The notes beneath the pieces are model-generated. The model was not told where the DNA came from and ran no database searches. It worked only from the letters and a program-made list of their open reading frames with translations. A stretch of DNA of 48,871 nt, from IMG/VR virus record IMGVR_UViG_3300042462_000377, positions 1 to 48,871 of that record; one strand, 5' to 3'. Shown piece after piece: positions 38,741 to 47,594 of this stretch (position 1 is the stretch's first letter; each line of letters begins with the position of its first letter). A program made the position numbers and the translations under genes. The stretch comes from a virus.

Positions 38741-38991
38741 TGGGAAGTCGCAGCAACAGAATTAAGTGCCCCGATCCTGGCTGCGGCTCGGTTAACGTAA
38801 TCGTTGTCGAAACGCGCTACATGGTATGCGGCAGCCGGGTAAGGCGGCGGCGTTGTGAATGCTGCAAGAAGTTATGGCATACGATACAACCGCCTGAGCA
38901 AGAAGTCGAAGGCTGGCGGTTTTCCTGGCCGAGGCGGGAACCAGTTGCTCGACTACCACCAGCAGAATCTGCAGAAAAAAGCAAAATATAG
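38740..38991 (+). CDS. Zinc-ribbon protein
   Basis: 83 aa from the ATG in TAATG; a GTG at 38731 is an alternative. Two cysteine pairs, CPDPGC (x4 spacing) and CECC separated by about 30 residues with many Arg (VRRRRCECCKKLWHT), form a zinc ribbon like those of NrdR or Ogr-type regulators. The C-terminus is Pro/Glu-rich. It may be a transcription factor or RNA polymerase-binding protein. Converges on the terminase with a four-base gap. Confidence 0.6.
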   Translation: MGSRSNRIKCPDPGCGSVNVIVVETRYMVCGSRVRRRRCECCKKLWHTIQPPEQEVEGWRFSWPRREPVARLPPAESAEKSKI

Positions 38992-38995
38992 AGAA

Positions 38996-40381
38996 TCAGT
39001 ATATCTGGTGAGTGGTGACAGTACCCGATTCGCCTTTCGCAAGGTTAAATTTACCTAAACACAGATACCCAAAGGCGTCGAAAGCATGATCGACGCCAAG
39101 TTTCTTGTTTGGCATTCTTGTTCCTTCAGCGTAACCAAGCGTACGAAACGACTTTATTAGCTCCCGGCAACGCGGATGAATCTTAGCATGCACTTCCCCG
39201 TCTGCCGTGCGCAATGCTGCGTTCACAGATCGAATCTTGTCAGCGGTGTTATAGGGCGCTTCAGGGGCAAAAACAGTAATTCCGGCTTTTCTTAGGATCT
39301 GATGATCGCTGACGCCAATACCAGACGTTTGCTTCCTTTTGCCGGTTGGATCAGGACAGGCAATAATACGGCGGCGAGTTTCGGCAAATCCATAACCATC
39401 CTCATTTTTCCAGCAGTCGCCGCCATACAGATCAATTAACACCCCTGCCATGTCCCAAGTGGTAGCACCCTTTAGGTTTAGCTCATTAAAGATTCGCAGT
39501 TCCGTTACTCTGCCGTTTACCTTAATAATGTTTGCGCAAATAGCAGTAAGCGGATCGTTGTTAAAGTCCATTCCAACATATAGCGGCAACCTTGGATCGT
39601 CTTCAATCGTTGAGTCGATATTATCCATCGAGAAACATGACACCACAAGACCCGTATTTGATAGTATCTTCGCTTCGTACTCGCGCTCGAACACTTCAGG
39701 CGCTAGCGTTCTTCTGGCTTCTGCAATCTCGGATGCTGGAATGTTGCCGCCTTGCAAGGATGTGTACTCATATAATGACCATTGCTTAGGGTCAAGCCTC
39801 TCCAGGCCAGGATCGGCCATGTCAGCATTCTGTAGAAGCAAGATTGTTTCGTAGAACCAACCTGCGGTGCCTTCAGGCGATGGAGTGGTAGTAAAGAGCG
39901 CCCAGCCGTTGCGGTCAGAAAGTGCAGGACGGATAACTGATCTCCATGTATATTCCGTCTGAAAAGCGCATTCGTCTAAATTTACTCCACTTAATGCAGG
40001 ACCGCGCAAAGCATCTGGATCTTCAGAACCCTTAAGGTAGATGCAAGATCCGTTAATTAAATCTATTCTAAGGTTTGATTCGTTTTTCTTTCTTATCCAA
40101 CGTTCGGGAATAATACTCTTGTAAGTATCCCAAGCGATCTCTTTTGCCATCCGATACGTTGGCGCAACATAATAGTAATTGCCCTTGCGCTCACTAGCGC
40201 CGCGCAGCATTTCGATTGCCCCTAGCACCGTCTTTCCACCACGCCGGCCAGCTAAAACAACACGAAAACGGCGTCGATCATTAAAAATCATTCCCTGCAT
40301 TGGCCGCAGAGAAAGCCGGTTTTTACCTACTACAATGTCGCCACTTGGGCGAAGTCCTGTAGGGGCAGTAGCTGTCGCCAT
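38996..40381 (-). CDS. terL: Terminase large subunit
   Basis: 461 aa. ATPase: VVLAGRRGGKTVLGAI (Walker A, about residues 42-57), YYVAPTYRMAKE, LSGVNLDECAFQ (Walker B) and LFTTTPSPEG (coupling motif). Nuclease: LYVGMDFNNDPLTA (first Asp, about residue 268), IIACPDPTGKRK and VDHAFDAFGYL (last acidic residues). It cuts and pumps DNA into the prohead. Reads opposite to the structural operon and diverges from the portal with an 81-base gap. Confidence 0.95.
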   Translation of the reverse strand: MATATAPTGLRPSGDIVVGKNRLSLRPMQGMIFNDRRRFRVVLAGRRGGKTVLGAIEMLRGASERKGNYYYVAPTYRMAKEIAWDTYKSIIPERWIRKKNESNLRIDLINGSCIYLKGSEDPDALRGPALSGVNLDECAFQTEYTWRSVIRPALSDRNGWALFTTTPSPEGTAGWFYETILLLQNADMADPGLERLDPKQWSLYEYTSLQGGNIPASEIAEARRTLAPEVFEREYEAKILSNTGLVVSCFSMDNIDSTIEDDPRLPLYVGMDFNNDPLTAICANIIKVNGRVTELRIFNELNLKGATTWDMAGVLIDLYGGDCWKNEDGYGFAETRRRIIACPDPTGKRKQTSGIGVSDHQILRKAGITVFAPEAPYNTADKIRSVNAALRTADGEVHAKIHPRCRELIKSFRTLGYAEGTRMPNKKLGVDHAFDAFGYLCLGKFNLAKGESGTVTTHQIY

Positions 40382-40462
40382 GGAGACTCGATCTTATCCA
40401 CCGACTGTAACCCGTGCATCCTGGCGCCGGCAGGCTAGGCTACTGGCAAACGCTTTGCCGCA

Positions 40463-41962
40463 ATGAACCTAGCAACCAGAAAAATATCGCTACCAAACTA
40501 CATAGACGTAGATAGTCCATTTTATATGGACGACATAAATAGGCGAATGCAGCAAAAGTGGGAGATAATGCAAGCCGTCACAAAGGGGACTGAGTATTTA
40601 CATGCAAATGCACATATCTACCTGCCGCGTGAACCAAGAGAGCAAGAAGATCCCAAGACCAAGATTGACCCATGGAAGACTCGCGTTAATCTTTCTGTTT
40701 TAGCGCCATTTACAAAGCGCTTAATTCATAACGCAGCCGGCATGGTTATGCGTAAGATGATTAAACTAGAAGGCGGTGATCCATATTGGGAAGAGGAGTT
40801 TAGGAAAGATGTTGACGGTGACGGCACTTCATTGGATCTGTTCGCTCTAAAGCGGCTAGAAGTTGCGCTTACTTATGGCATGTCGTCAATAGTTGTCGAT
40901 GCAGAAAAACGCGAAGCGCAATCTGCTAACGATCAAATCAAACCATTGCGCCCATACTTTGTGCCGGTTGATCCATGGCAGTATTTAGGTAGCCGGCGAG
41001 AAAGTGACGATCCTGGCGCAAAGCTAACAACGTTTCGCTATCAGGAAGAGCGCAAAGTTGCTAAGGGCGCCTACGGGGAAGAGTACGTTTTTGTCGCTCG
41101 CGTTCTTGTCCCTGGCGCTTATGAAGTGTTTGAGTCAAATAAAACAATAGGTGACATTGGCTTTACTCCTCTCGATTATATTCCTTTAGTGCATATCTAT
41201 GCCGAGAAAGAGGGCTATTTATGCGCTACTCCCCCACTGTCTGACGTTGCGCATCTAAATATCGCTCACTACCGGCGCCTAGCAGACCTTCTGCATTCGT
41301 TGCATATCGCTGCTATTGGCTTGCTGGTGCTAGAGGATTACGATAATAACGAGGCGATTACGGGGCAGAATTATGCCATCAGAATGAATATCGGCAGTAA
41401 AGCGTACTGGGTCCAGTGTGACGCCGGCTCTTTTGCGGCGCAAGCAGCTTTACTTGATCGCCTGGAAAATGAAATCTCGCATCTTGGCGTTACAAAGCTG
41501 CTAGGTCAGAAGCATGTAGCTGAAAGTGCCGACGCAAAGCGTATCGACCACCAGCAAGCCAACTGCGTGCTATCAGTGGCTGCAACTGAAACGCAGGCTG
41601 CACTTAATGAAGCATTTAGAATGGCGGCAGAATACAGAGGCATAGAACCACCTAGGGTTGTTATCGACAAAGACTTTGACTTCTATCGCCTGCTAGGCCA
41701 AGATGTAAGCGTACTGGCTGACATAGAGGCCAGTGGCCAAATTACGACTGAACTATTCCATCGCATCCTGGCCCAAGGTGAATGGATACCTGAAGACGTG
41801 GATCTAGTTGAGCTAGGCAAAGCCGTTAAAGAGTTGAAAAAAGAGGCGGAACGTGTTATGCTTGAGCAGCAAAAAACGCAGAACGCCAATGGTGCCGCAG
41901 GATCAGGACGCTCGCTCCCGTCTTCTGGAGCTGGTCGAAAAACAAGCGCTGGCAGTGCGTGA
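40463..41962 (+). CDS. Portal protein (DUF4055-like)
   Basis: 499 aa. Portal features: VNLSVLAPFTKRLIHNAAGM, a segment FALKRLEVALTYGMSSIVVD followed by RPYFVPVDPWQYLG, and long helices toward the C-terminus (ATETQAALNEAFRMAAEYRG, VKELKKEAERVMLEQQK). The pattern is closest to the DUF4055 portal group. The dodecameric portal is the DNA gate and the head-tail connector base. It is divergent from the large terminase and followed by a bidirectional terminator. Confidence 0.85.
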   Translation: MNLATRKISLPNYIDVDSPFYMDDINRRMQQKWEIMQAVTKGTEYLHANAHIYLPREPREQEDPKTKIDPWKTRVNLSVLAPFTKRLIHNAAGMVMRKMIKLEGGDPYWEEEFRKDVDGDGTSLDLFALKRLEVALTYGMSSIVVDAEKREAQSANDQIKPLRPYFVPVDPWQYLGSRRESDDPGAKLTTFRYQEERKVAKGAYGEEYVFVARVLVPGAYEVFESNKTIGDIGFTPLDYIPLVHIYAEKEGYLCATPPLSDVAHLNIAHYRRLADLLHSLHIAAIGLLVLEDYDNNEAITGQNYAIRMNIGSKAYWVQCDAGSFAAQAALLDRLENEISHLGVTKLLGQKHVAESADAKRIDHQQANCVLSVAATETQAALNEAFRMAAEYRGIEPPRVVIDKDFDFYRLLGQDVSVLADIEASGQITTELFHRILAQGEWIPEDVDLVELGKAVKELKKEAERVMLEQQKTQNANGAAGSGRSLPSSGAGRKTSAGSA

Positions 41963-41971
41963 AGACACTAA

Positions 41972-42013
41972 GAAAGCCCCTGAACCGCTACACGCAGCAG
42001 TTCAGGGGCTTTC
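41972..42013. terminator. Bidirectional terminator
   Basis: Perfect 14-bp stem GAAAGCCCCTGAAC / GTTCAGGGGCTTTC with a 14-base loop. It has AAAG on one side and CTTTC on the other, between the portal (+) and the next gene (-), and serves both. Confidence 0.8.
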
Positions 42014-42028
42014 AGTTAGGCGCTGCGA

Positions 42029-42352
42029 TCAGAAGCCGGACTCACGCTGAACGGCCTTAGTGGCCCGAATCGACTCACGATCAATCATCGGCTTTTTCAA
42101 CACTTCGGTCTTGCATTCGCCGTCTGCGCCAACGGTCTTCCGAAGTACCAGGCCGCCCATGTTGACTGTCTCAGGGCCGGTCGGCTTGTTTTCGTCGTCA
42201 GAAGCCGGCTCAAGCTGTGCCAGCCGTGCTTTGAGCTGTGCAATCTCAGTAGCCGGATCGGGCGCGGCAGGGGCCACGGGCTCAGTGGGCGCGGGAGCAG
42301 CCGGAACGCTGGGCTTTACCGCAGGGGCTGGAGTCGGGGCGGCTGTTGCCAT
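42029..42352 (-). CDS. Small opposite-strand protein in the head operon
   Basis: 107 aa. Pro/Ala-rich N-terminus (APAVKPSVPAAPAPTEPVAP), a short coiled coil (ATEIAQLKARLAQLEP), then a compact end (MGGLVLRKTVGADGECKTEV). It is flanked by a bidirectional terminator and a divergent promoter, which supports a real gene against the strand of all its neighbours. A decoration, scaffold-regulating or host-interaction protein is possible. Confidence 0.6.
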   Translation of the reverse strand: MATAAPTPAPAVKPSVPAAPAPTEPVAPAAPDPATEIAQLKARLAQLEPASDDENKPTGPETVNMGGLVLRKTVGADGECKTEVLKKPMIDRESIRATKAVQRESGF

Positions 42353-42371
42353 GGTGCAATGAATCGGTTAC

Positions 42372-42388
42372 GCGCTACAGTATAGCGC
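42372..42388. promoter_or_regulatory. Overlapping divergent promoters
   Basis: GCGCTACAGTATAGCGC: 6-bp inverted ends GCGCTA / TAGCGC. On the plus strand TACAGT (42376-42381) is 23 bases before the scaffold ATG. On the minus strand TATACT (42384-42379) is 26 bases before the ATG at 42352. The two -10 boxes overlap, so the promoters should exclude each other. Confidence 0.6.
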
Positions 42389-42404
42389 ATCCACCAATCA
42401 AGTC

Positions 42405-43106
42405 ATGGAACTCACCGCTGAACAAATTGCAGAATTGCAACGCAAGGCCGCAGAAGCCGAAGACCTCAAGCAACAACTGGCTGCTGTAAATGGCAACAAG
42501 GAGACAATTTTAACTGAAAAGAAAAAAGTAACCGACGAACTTAAGGAGCTGAGAGACAAGGAAGCGGAGCGCGTTAGAAAGGACTTAGAAAAAAGAGGCG
42601 AGTTTGAACAACTGCTCAAACAAGCAAACGACAACCTTGAAGCGCTAAGGAAAGAAAACGAAGAAAAGGACAAGGCCATTTTAGAAGCAGACGCTAAGCG
42701 CGTCGAAGATCGTAAGCGTGCTGATTTTCTTGCTGTCTTTAATGCCGCCGAAGTGTTCCATCCCGAGCACGCATGGGCATTGCTACATTCTCTCGTTCAA
42801 GACAAGAACGGCAAAACTATTGCAGTTATTGATGGCTTAGAGGTTGTTATCACCGACCTTGCCGGCAAGCTCCGCAAAAACCCTCAATACGCCTATCTGT
42901 TCAAGCCCCAAGGCGGTAGCGGTGGCATGGGCTCCAGGCCGGCTACGGGCGCTTCTGCCGCTCCTGGTGGCGGCATTGTCACCAACCCATGGCTTCCTGG
43001 TGGAAACGTGACCGCACGCATCGCCATACAGCATGAAGATCCTGATTTAGCTGCTAAGCTGAAGGCTGAAGCGGAGGCTATCATCGCCTCTCGCGGCCAA
43101 GGGTAA
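42405..43106 (+). CDS. Capsid scaffold protein
   Basis: 233 aa. Residues about 1-110 are a highly charged coiled coil (LKQQLAAVNGNKETILTEKK; KELRDKEAERVRKDLEKRG), followed by a compact region and a Gly-rich link. Charged helical proteins directly before the capsid gene are typical scaffolds that shape the prohead and are later lost. The C-terminal 40 residues (NPWLPGGNVTARIAIQHEDP) are conserved-looking and may bind capsid. Confidence 0.75.
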   Translation: MELTAEQIAELQRKAAEAEDLKQQLAAVNGNKETILTEKKKVTDELKELRDKEAERVRKDLEKRGEFEQLLKQANDNLEALRKENEEKDKAILEADAKRVEDRKRADFLAVFNAAEVFHPEHAWALLHSLVQDKNGKTIAVIDGLEVVITDLAGKLRKNPQYAYLFKPQGGSGGMGSRPATGASAAPGGGIVTNPWLPGGNVTARIAIQHEDPDLAAKLKAEAEAIIASRGQG

Positions 43107-43182
43107 AGCTGTGCCGAACCCTGGGCAAAAGCATCGACGGCTGTGCGGTCATGCCGACTAAACAACCTCTGCTTTTCCTCCA

Positions 43183-44235
43183 GTGTTCCTTGGTAACCTG
43201 GGCGGTACTTTTGCCGGCGATGTAACAAGCCTTACGCGGCTTGCTACTTCTGGTGAATTTGCCGCCTACCTTCAAGAAGAGATTTTTAACAAGTCCATGA
43301 TGGTTCGCTCTGGCATTTTGGCCAGAAGCAACCAGCTCCTCACCTCCACTACCGGCGTTCGGGTCGAAGCGCCGTTTTTCCGACCGATTGACCCGGTGGA
43401 AGAGAGGATGGATTCCGGCCGTGAGTGGGGCGATTCTGGCGAAGGCCATTTCACCTTCCAAGGCATCACCAGCGCTACTCAGTACGCCACTATCACCCAC
43501 CGTGGCTTTGCTTACGCTGTTGACAAGCTCTCGAAGCTGGCCAGCGGCGAAGATCCTTTGCAGGTACTTACGAGTCAGCTTGAGCCGGCGCTCAACAAGA
43601 TCAAGACCCGCAAAATGATTGCGCAACTTGAGGGCTTGCTTGGCACTGGCGGCCCGCTTAATGCCACCAATAACGTAAACAAGTCTGTTACCACTGGCTC
43701 TACCATTGCCAACTGGTTGACGGCTGAAAACGTTATCGAAGCTCGCTACAAGTTGGGCGAACGGCAGTCTGAGATTACTACTCTGTTCTGTCACTCTCTT
43801 GTTCAAGCCTATCTTGAGCAAGTAGGCTTCTTGACCTATGATGCTGACCGCAGGGGCATTAACACGCGCTTGCTGATTGGTAGCGCTTTTAACGTTAAGG
43901 TCGTGGTTGATGACCAACTTCCGATCATTGGCACCAGCGGCCAACAGCGGCAGTTTGTTAGCTACCTTTGTGGCGATGGCGTCATGCTTGAGGGCGAACA
44001 AACTCCCCTTGAGATCGAGACGGTTCGCAATGCACCATCCAAGCAAGATGGCATTATTGTGGACTACCATCACAGCTTCCACGTTCCTGGCACTACCTTG
44101 TCTGGTACTGCTGTTGACAACCCAACCAACGCTCAGCTAGCTACCGGCTCTCAGCACGCGCTTGCTTACAACGATGCGCGACTGATCCCGCTGGTCCGGT
44201 TGGTGACAAACAGCCCCTACGGTGGTACGATCTGA
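43183..44235 (+). CDS. Major capsid protein
   Basis: 350 aa, GTG start (MFLGNLGGTFAGDVTSL) with no Shine-Dalgarno sequence upstream. It lies between scaffold and connector genes and has HK97-fold-like segments: SGEFAAYLQEEIFNKSMMVR (N-arm), SGILARSNQLLTS, RVEAPFFRPIDP, TRKMIAQLEGLLG and VVDDQLPIIG. The absence of a ribosome site for the most abundant virion protein is odd; the true start could differ by a few codons, but the frame closes at 43159. Confidence 0.82.
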   Translation: MFLGNLGGTFAGDVTSLTRLATSGEFAAYLQEEIFNKSMMVRSGILARSNQLLTSTTGVRVEAPFFRPIDPVEERMDSGREWGDSGEGHFTFQGITSATQYATITHRGFAYAVDKLSKLASGEDPLQVLTSQLEPALNKIKTRKMIAQLEGLLGTGGPLNATNNVNKSVTTGSTIANWLTAENVIEARYKLGERQSEITTLFCHSLVQAYLEQVGFLTYDADRRGINTRLLIGSAFNVKVVVDDQLPIIGTSGQQRQFVSYLCGDGVMLEGEQTPLEIETVRNAPSKQDGIIVDYHHSFHVPGTTLSGTAVDNPTNAQLATGSQHALAYNDARLIPLVRLVTNSPYGGTI

Positions 44236-44260
44236 TCGGTTTACTCCGCGTTGGACACAC

Positions 44261-44297
44261 AGCCCCCCAGGAGGTCAGATGCCTGGGGGGCTTTTTC
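44261..44297 (+). terminator. Terminator after the capsid gene
   Basis: 11-bp stem AGCCCCCCAGG / CCTGGGGGGCT with a ten-base loop and five T. It limits capsid transcript read-through into the connector genes. Confidence 0.9.
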
Positions 44298-44313
44298 ATG
44301 GCCCGATCTGAGC

Positions 44314-44319
44314 TATGAT
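44314..44319 (+). promoter_or_regulatory. -10 promoter of the connector-tail operon
   Basis: TATGAT 16 bases after the terminator T run and 26 bases before the ATG at 44345. An in-frame ATG at 44315 is part of this box and is not the start. Confidence 0.6.
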
Positions 44320-44344
44320 CAAGGCTGGCCCGTACCGTCTCCCG

Positions 44345-44539
44345 ATGGCACTGTTTAATTTTCTCGAATATCGCAAGGTTTACACGGTCGCCACTCTGCC
44401 TGCGAATCCCCGGCGAGGCATGAGTCTTGTGGTCGGCAGCCTCACTTCCCCCACCGTAGGCGCCGCCCCCGTGGCCGGCGGCGCGGCTAGTGCGAAGTGC
44501 TGGTACAACGGCACCGCCTGGCGTGTGTACGCGGTGTGA
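44345..44539 (+). CDS. Small head-completion-region protein
   Basis: 64 aa. YRKVYTVATLPANPRRGMSL then AKCWYNGTAWRVYAV; the ending (wYnGtaWr....) is common in short phage structural or fibre-like proteins. The stop overlaps the next GTG (GTGA). Probable virion component; role unknown. Confidence 0.55.
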   Translation: MALFNFLEYRKVYTVATLPANPRRGMSLVVGSLTSPTVGAAPVAGGAASAKCWYNGTAWRVYAV

Positions 44540-45093
44540 ACGCTTCCTGGTGGCCTTGGCATCGCCTGGCCGATCCCTATTACTACTCCGGCGCCAATGG
44601 CGAGCGTGTCTGCAACTGCACGCCCCCGGCGCTGGTCACGGTGGAGCAAGTTGACGCCTACATGGGGGCAACGCTCAAGGCAACTGCTTGGACCGCGCTC
44701 AACGCAACGCAAAAGGCGCAGGCTCTTAACTCTGCTCAGACTGCGCTGCGTACATTACGCTGGTGCACTGATGAGGCGACTTGTTGCGGCAACAGCTTAA
44801 CAGCAGGCTATCTTGCCGCTGCTTCCGAACTTGCCTTGGTGCTATTTAGCAACAGTACCGCAGTTATTGGCGCTTCGAGCCAGTTGCCGGCACCAGTTGT
44901 TAAGCGAGAAAAGTTCGACGTATTCGAGCAAGAATACTTTGCTCCCAGCACCATAGCACAGGTGCTGCCGAAGGACAAGCGTGTTGGCAGTTACTCGCCC
45001 ACCGTGCTACGGCTTTACCCGTGGCTACTGGACTTAATCGGCTGTTGGGTTGACCGGCAGAACGAAAGCTCTGTTCGCATTCTTCGAGGCTAA
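44536..45093 (+). CDS. Head-tail connector (gp6-like)
   Basis: 185 aa, GTG start within the previous stop. TVEQVDAYMGATLKATAWTA and ATQKAQALNSAQTALRTLRW match the connector pattern T.eeadaY......W......k..AL..At..ld. Such proteins form the ring under the portal. It ends in hydrophobic and Arg-containing helices (YPWLLDLIGCWVD). The next ATG follows the stop at once. Confidence 0.68.
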   Translation: MNASWWPWHRLADPYYYSGANGERVCNCTPPALVTVEQVDAYMGATLKATAWTALNATQKAQALNSAQTALRTLRWCTDEATCCGNSLTAGYLAAASELALVLFSNSTAVIGASSQLPAPVVKREKFDVFEQEYFAPSTIAQVLPKDKRVGSYSPTVLRLYPWLLDLIGCWVDRQNESSVRILRG

Positions 45094-45576
45094 ATGAACG
45101 CTCCGCAAGATGCTTGGGCAAAGCCGTTGTCAAAACGGATGATAGATAAGTACAGATCCCAGTCGCTTACATACATTAAAGTAACTTCTGGTGTTTACAA
45201 TGAAACGTTAGGCACAGTTGCAATTACTGAAGCAAGGTTTAACGCTGCCGGTGCTGTAACGCGCTCTAAAAAGTCAGAACGCAACGGAGTCGAGCAAGGC
45301 AATGAGGTCAGTGTATGGGTTGACCATGATACGGTGCCCTGGCCTATCAGCTCCAATGACAGACTCGAATACTTGGGGCGCAAGTGGAAGGTAACAGAAG
45401 TCGAAAGCTACGGTAGTGGTATTGACGGCGTTATCGTCGGACCAATCTACCTGACGACGCTAGACGGCAAGCTAATTACTACGCTTGACGGGAAAGCCTT
45501 TATCGTGCAAGGCTCAGAAAGTGGAACCACAACCTTTGCTATGTACGCAAGCAAGATTACAGCGAGGGCGGAATAA
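45094..45576 (+). CDS. Head closure / head-tail adaptor protein
   Basis: 160 aa. The beta-rich middle (EVSVWVDHDTVPWPISSNDR, LEYLGRKWKVTEVESYG) is typical of head-closure proteins (gpFII / gp16-like: D.l...g..w.V..v...g). A short internal duplication LTTLDGKLI / ITTLDGKAF lies near residues 126-140. Position in the operon fits head completion. Confidence 0.62.
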   Translation: MNAPQDAWAKPLSKRMIDKYRSQSLTYIKVTSGVYNETLGTVAITEARFNAAGAVTRSKKSERNGVEQGNEVSVWVDHDTVPWPISSNDRLEYLGRKWKVTEVESYGSGIDGVIVGPIYLTTLDGKLITTLDGKAFIVQGSESGTTTFAMYASKITARAE

Positions 45577-46199
45577 TGGCGAGACGGCGCAAGCCAGCGA
45601 AGAAAGGCAAAGGCTTCGGTCTTGAGAAAATGTCTGACGAGATTAGGGACGCTGCATTTACTGCATTGCGCAATGCCGCCAAGGAAGTCGTAAACGATCT
45701 TGCTGCTATTGGCCCAGCTTGGGGCGGTGACTTCAGGGATAGCTGGTATGTTGAAACTGCCGATGGCAAAAGAGGCGCAAGGCCAGGCGGCAAAGATGGT
45801 AAGTACAATCTTTTTAACATCCCCTTGCTTAAGACCCAAGGCCGTAACGCAAAGGGCCAGTTTACATCTTCCCTGCCAGCAAGCGGAAGCAAGGTTGAGC
45901 TGTTTATCGGCAACTCTTCCCCCTACGCGCAAGAGGCAATGGATCTTATCCCTGGCAGGTTTATACGACAAGAAGAAGATCCAATTAAAGCGCCAGTTGC
46001 AATAGGTAGAAGGGTTGGCAAGTATCGGGGCGATGTTAAGGAAATGTCAACAGAAGAAATACTGGAACGAGGCAAGCGGCCAGCAATGTCAACAGCAGAG
46101 AAAGACTGGTACGATACCTATATGGGAGGCGGCGAATTTAAGGCTGCTATTAAAAAGGGCGCAAAAGCCGGCTTCCTTATTCCTGTAAACAAAAAATGA
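45576..46199 (+). CDS. HK97 gp10-like tail component
   Basis: 207 aa, starting in the previous stop (TAATG). A basic N-terminus (MARRRKPAKKGKGFG) is followed by DEIRDAAFTALRNAAKEVVN, a DFRDSWYVE segment and FIGNSSPYAQEAMDLIPG. The order helix, G.l..s......, then NsspYA..lE is typical of gp10-type head-tail proteins. It probably shapes the connector-tail joint. Confidence 0.68.
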   Translation: MARRRKPAKKGKGFGLEKMSDEIRDAAFTALRNAAKEVVNDLAAIGPAWGGDFRDSWYVETADGKRGARPGGKDGKYNLFNIPLLKTQGRNAKGQFTSSLPASGSKVELFIGNSSPYAQEAMDLIPGRFIRQEEDPIKAPVAIGRRVGKYRGDVKEMSTEEILERGKRPAMSTAEKDWYDTYMGGGEFKAAIKKGAKAGFLIPVNKK

Positions 46200-46627
46200 C
46201 AGTCCCCTTTCAGCAGATTCGTGGCATCTATGAGCGCATTGTGATTGATGCCGCCAGTCCGGTGCGGGTTTATGTCGAAAATCAACTTGCTACTGAGTTT
46301 GCAGATGATGATGAATACTGTCTTGTTCGTGTCAACTTTGGCCTGATGCAAGAGCAGGCTATTGGCGCTCAGGCTTCGTGGCACATTCGAGGCTCCCTGG
46401 TGTGCGAAATCTTCACCCGCAAAAGCATCGGCCCTGGCCGGGGGCTGGTCATTGCCGGCCCTGTGATCGACGCGCTATCGGCCCTGAACGGCTCGATCCC
46501 GCCACCAGGGCAATCCATCATCGCTCGCGTCGGCACGCTCACAGGGCCGACCCAGGCGCAGCTACAGGACCGGGCGCATCACTTCACCCGGTTCTCTATG
46601 CCCTTCATGGCTCGCTACAGGGAGTAG
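46196..46627 (+). CDS. Tail terminator-like protein
   Basis: 143 aa, ATGA overlap. QQIRGIYERIVIDAASPVRV, CLVRVNFGLMQEQAIGAQA and GSLVCEIFTRKSIGPGRG follow the gpU / DUF4128-like pattern (small alpha/beta ring protein that stops tail growth). Located directly before the tail tube, as in other siphoviruses. The second half is more GC-rich than the first. Confidence 0.65.
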   Translation: MTVPFQQIRGIYERIVIDAASPVRVYVENQLATEFADDDEYCLVRVNFGLMQEQAIGAQASWHIRGSLVCEIFTRKSIGPGRGLVIAGPVIDALSALNGSIPPPGQSIIARVGTLTGPTQAQLQDRAHHFTRFSMPFMARYRE

Positions 46628-46669
46628 ACTGGCGGCTACAGCAATCACCGGCCACGGGTCGGACCTCCT

Positions 46670-47503
46670 ATGCCCGTCGCTAACTGCGGCCCTGTCAGCG
46701 TTCTCACCGGCCAAGATGGCATGATCGCCATGAAGCCCCCCGGCACCCTGGCCTGCCTGCTTGACAAAACTGATTTCCCTGCTCCCGTTAGTCCTGCTAC
46801 CACTTCGGTTCTTCATATTCCTGCTAATTCTGATTTTCGTGTTGGTGATCCTGTAACTTTCACGGAAAAAGGAACCGCTAACCTTGATGCTGCCATCACT
46901 GATGGAACAGTTTATTACATCAAGACCCGTCCCACTCCCACGTCTTGCACTATCTCTGCCACTCTTGGCGGCGCTGCGCTTGCTTTTACCGGCAACGGTG
47001 GCGCTGGTGGCGCAAACACTCCAGGCGAAGGCAACCACATCGAGATGAGCTTCGCTACGGCTTACGCCATGTGCGAAGTGCCATCTGTTGACCTTACCCT
47101 TACTAGGGGCGAGATTGACATTACCTCTCTCCCTTGTAAGCCTGGTTCCGCTACCGGCCCTAAACTTGCTCGATTCCGCAGGTATCAGGCCGGTTTCGTA
47201 GATGGCAATGGCACCTTGACTGTGCGCCTTATTGAGGATCGTTTTGCTTTTACCAATCGTATTATTCAAGGTACGATGTTCAACGACCAAAACGGCGCCG
47301 AGCTAAAAGCATACTTTAGTGCTGTTGCTACCACCGGCAACCCGAACATGGTTGATGACGCTGCTTCGTTGCCTTGCATCTTCCCTATTGTTTTACTTGG
47401 GTTCAGTAGCGCCATTTCGCAAGATGACAGCCCGACTGAGATTTCGATTAACTATCGAATCTCGGACACCCCCACCAACCTTTTTGGCTTGACTGACTTC
47501 TGA
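46670..47503 (+). CDS. Major tail tube protein
   Basis: 277 aa. Abundant beta strands: LHIPANSDFRVGDPVTFTEK, GTVYYIKTRPTPTSCTIS, GEIDITSLPCKPGS and FRRYQAGFVDGNGTLTVRL. DITSLP....... and F..G.....G.l.v... are shared with tube proteins of lambda-like tails. Its place between terminator-like and chaperone genes, with its own transcription terminator, agrees. Confidence 0.8.
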   Translation: MPVANCGPVSVLTGQDGMIAMKPPGTLACLLDKTDFPAPVSPATTSVLHIPANSDFRVGDPVTFTEKGTANLDAAITDGTVYYIKTRPTPTSCTISATLGGAALAFTGNGGAGGANTPGEGNHIEMSFATAYAMCEVPSVDLTLTRGEIDITSLPCKPGSATGPKLARFRRYQAGFVDGNGTLTVRLIEDRFAFTNRIIQGTMFNDQNGAELKAYFSAVATTGNPNMVDDAASLPCIFPIVLLGFSSAISQDDSPTEISINYRISDTPTNLFGLTDF

Positions 47504-47523
47504 TCGTTTTTGGATTGTCACAC

Positions 47524-47547
47524 AGCGGGGCTTCGGTCCCGCTTTTT
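47524..47547 (+). terminator. Terminator after the tail tube gene
   Basis: Stem AGCGGG / CCCGCT with an eight-base GCTTCGGT loop and five T. High-copy tube transcripts would end here. Confidence 0.88.
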
Positions 47548-47562
47548 CATGCCTTGACCAGG

Positions 47563-47571
47563 TGCTATGAT
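47563..47571 (+). promoter_or_regulatory. Extended -10 promoter of the chaperone-tape measure operon
   Basis: TGCTATGAT, 23 bases before the ATG at 47595 and 15 bases after the terminator T run. TTGACC is only nine bases upstream of TGC and is not a usable -35. Confidence 0.68.
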
Positions 47572-47594
47572 TCCCTCGTTGCAACATCCTTCCC

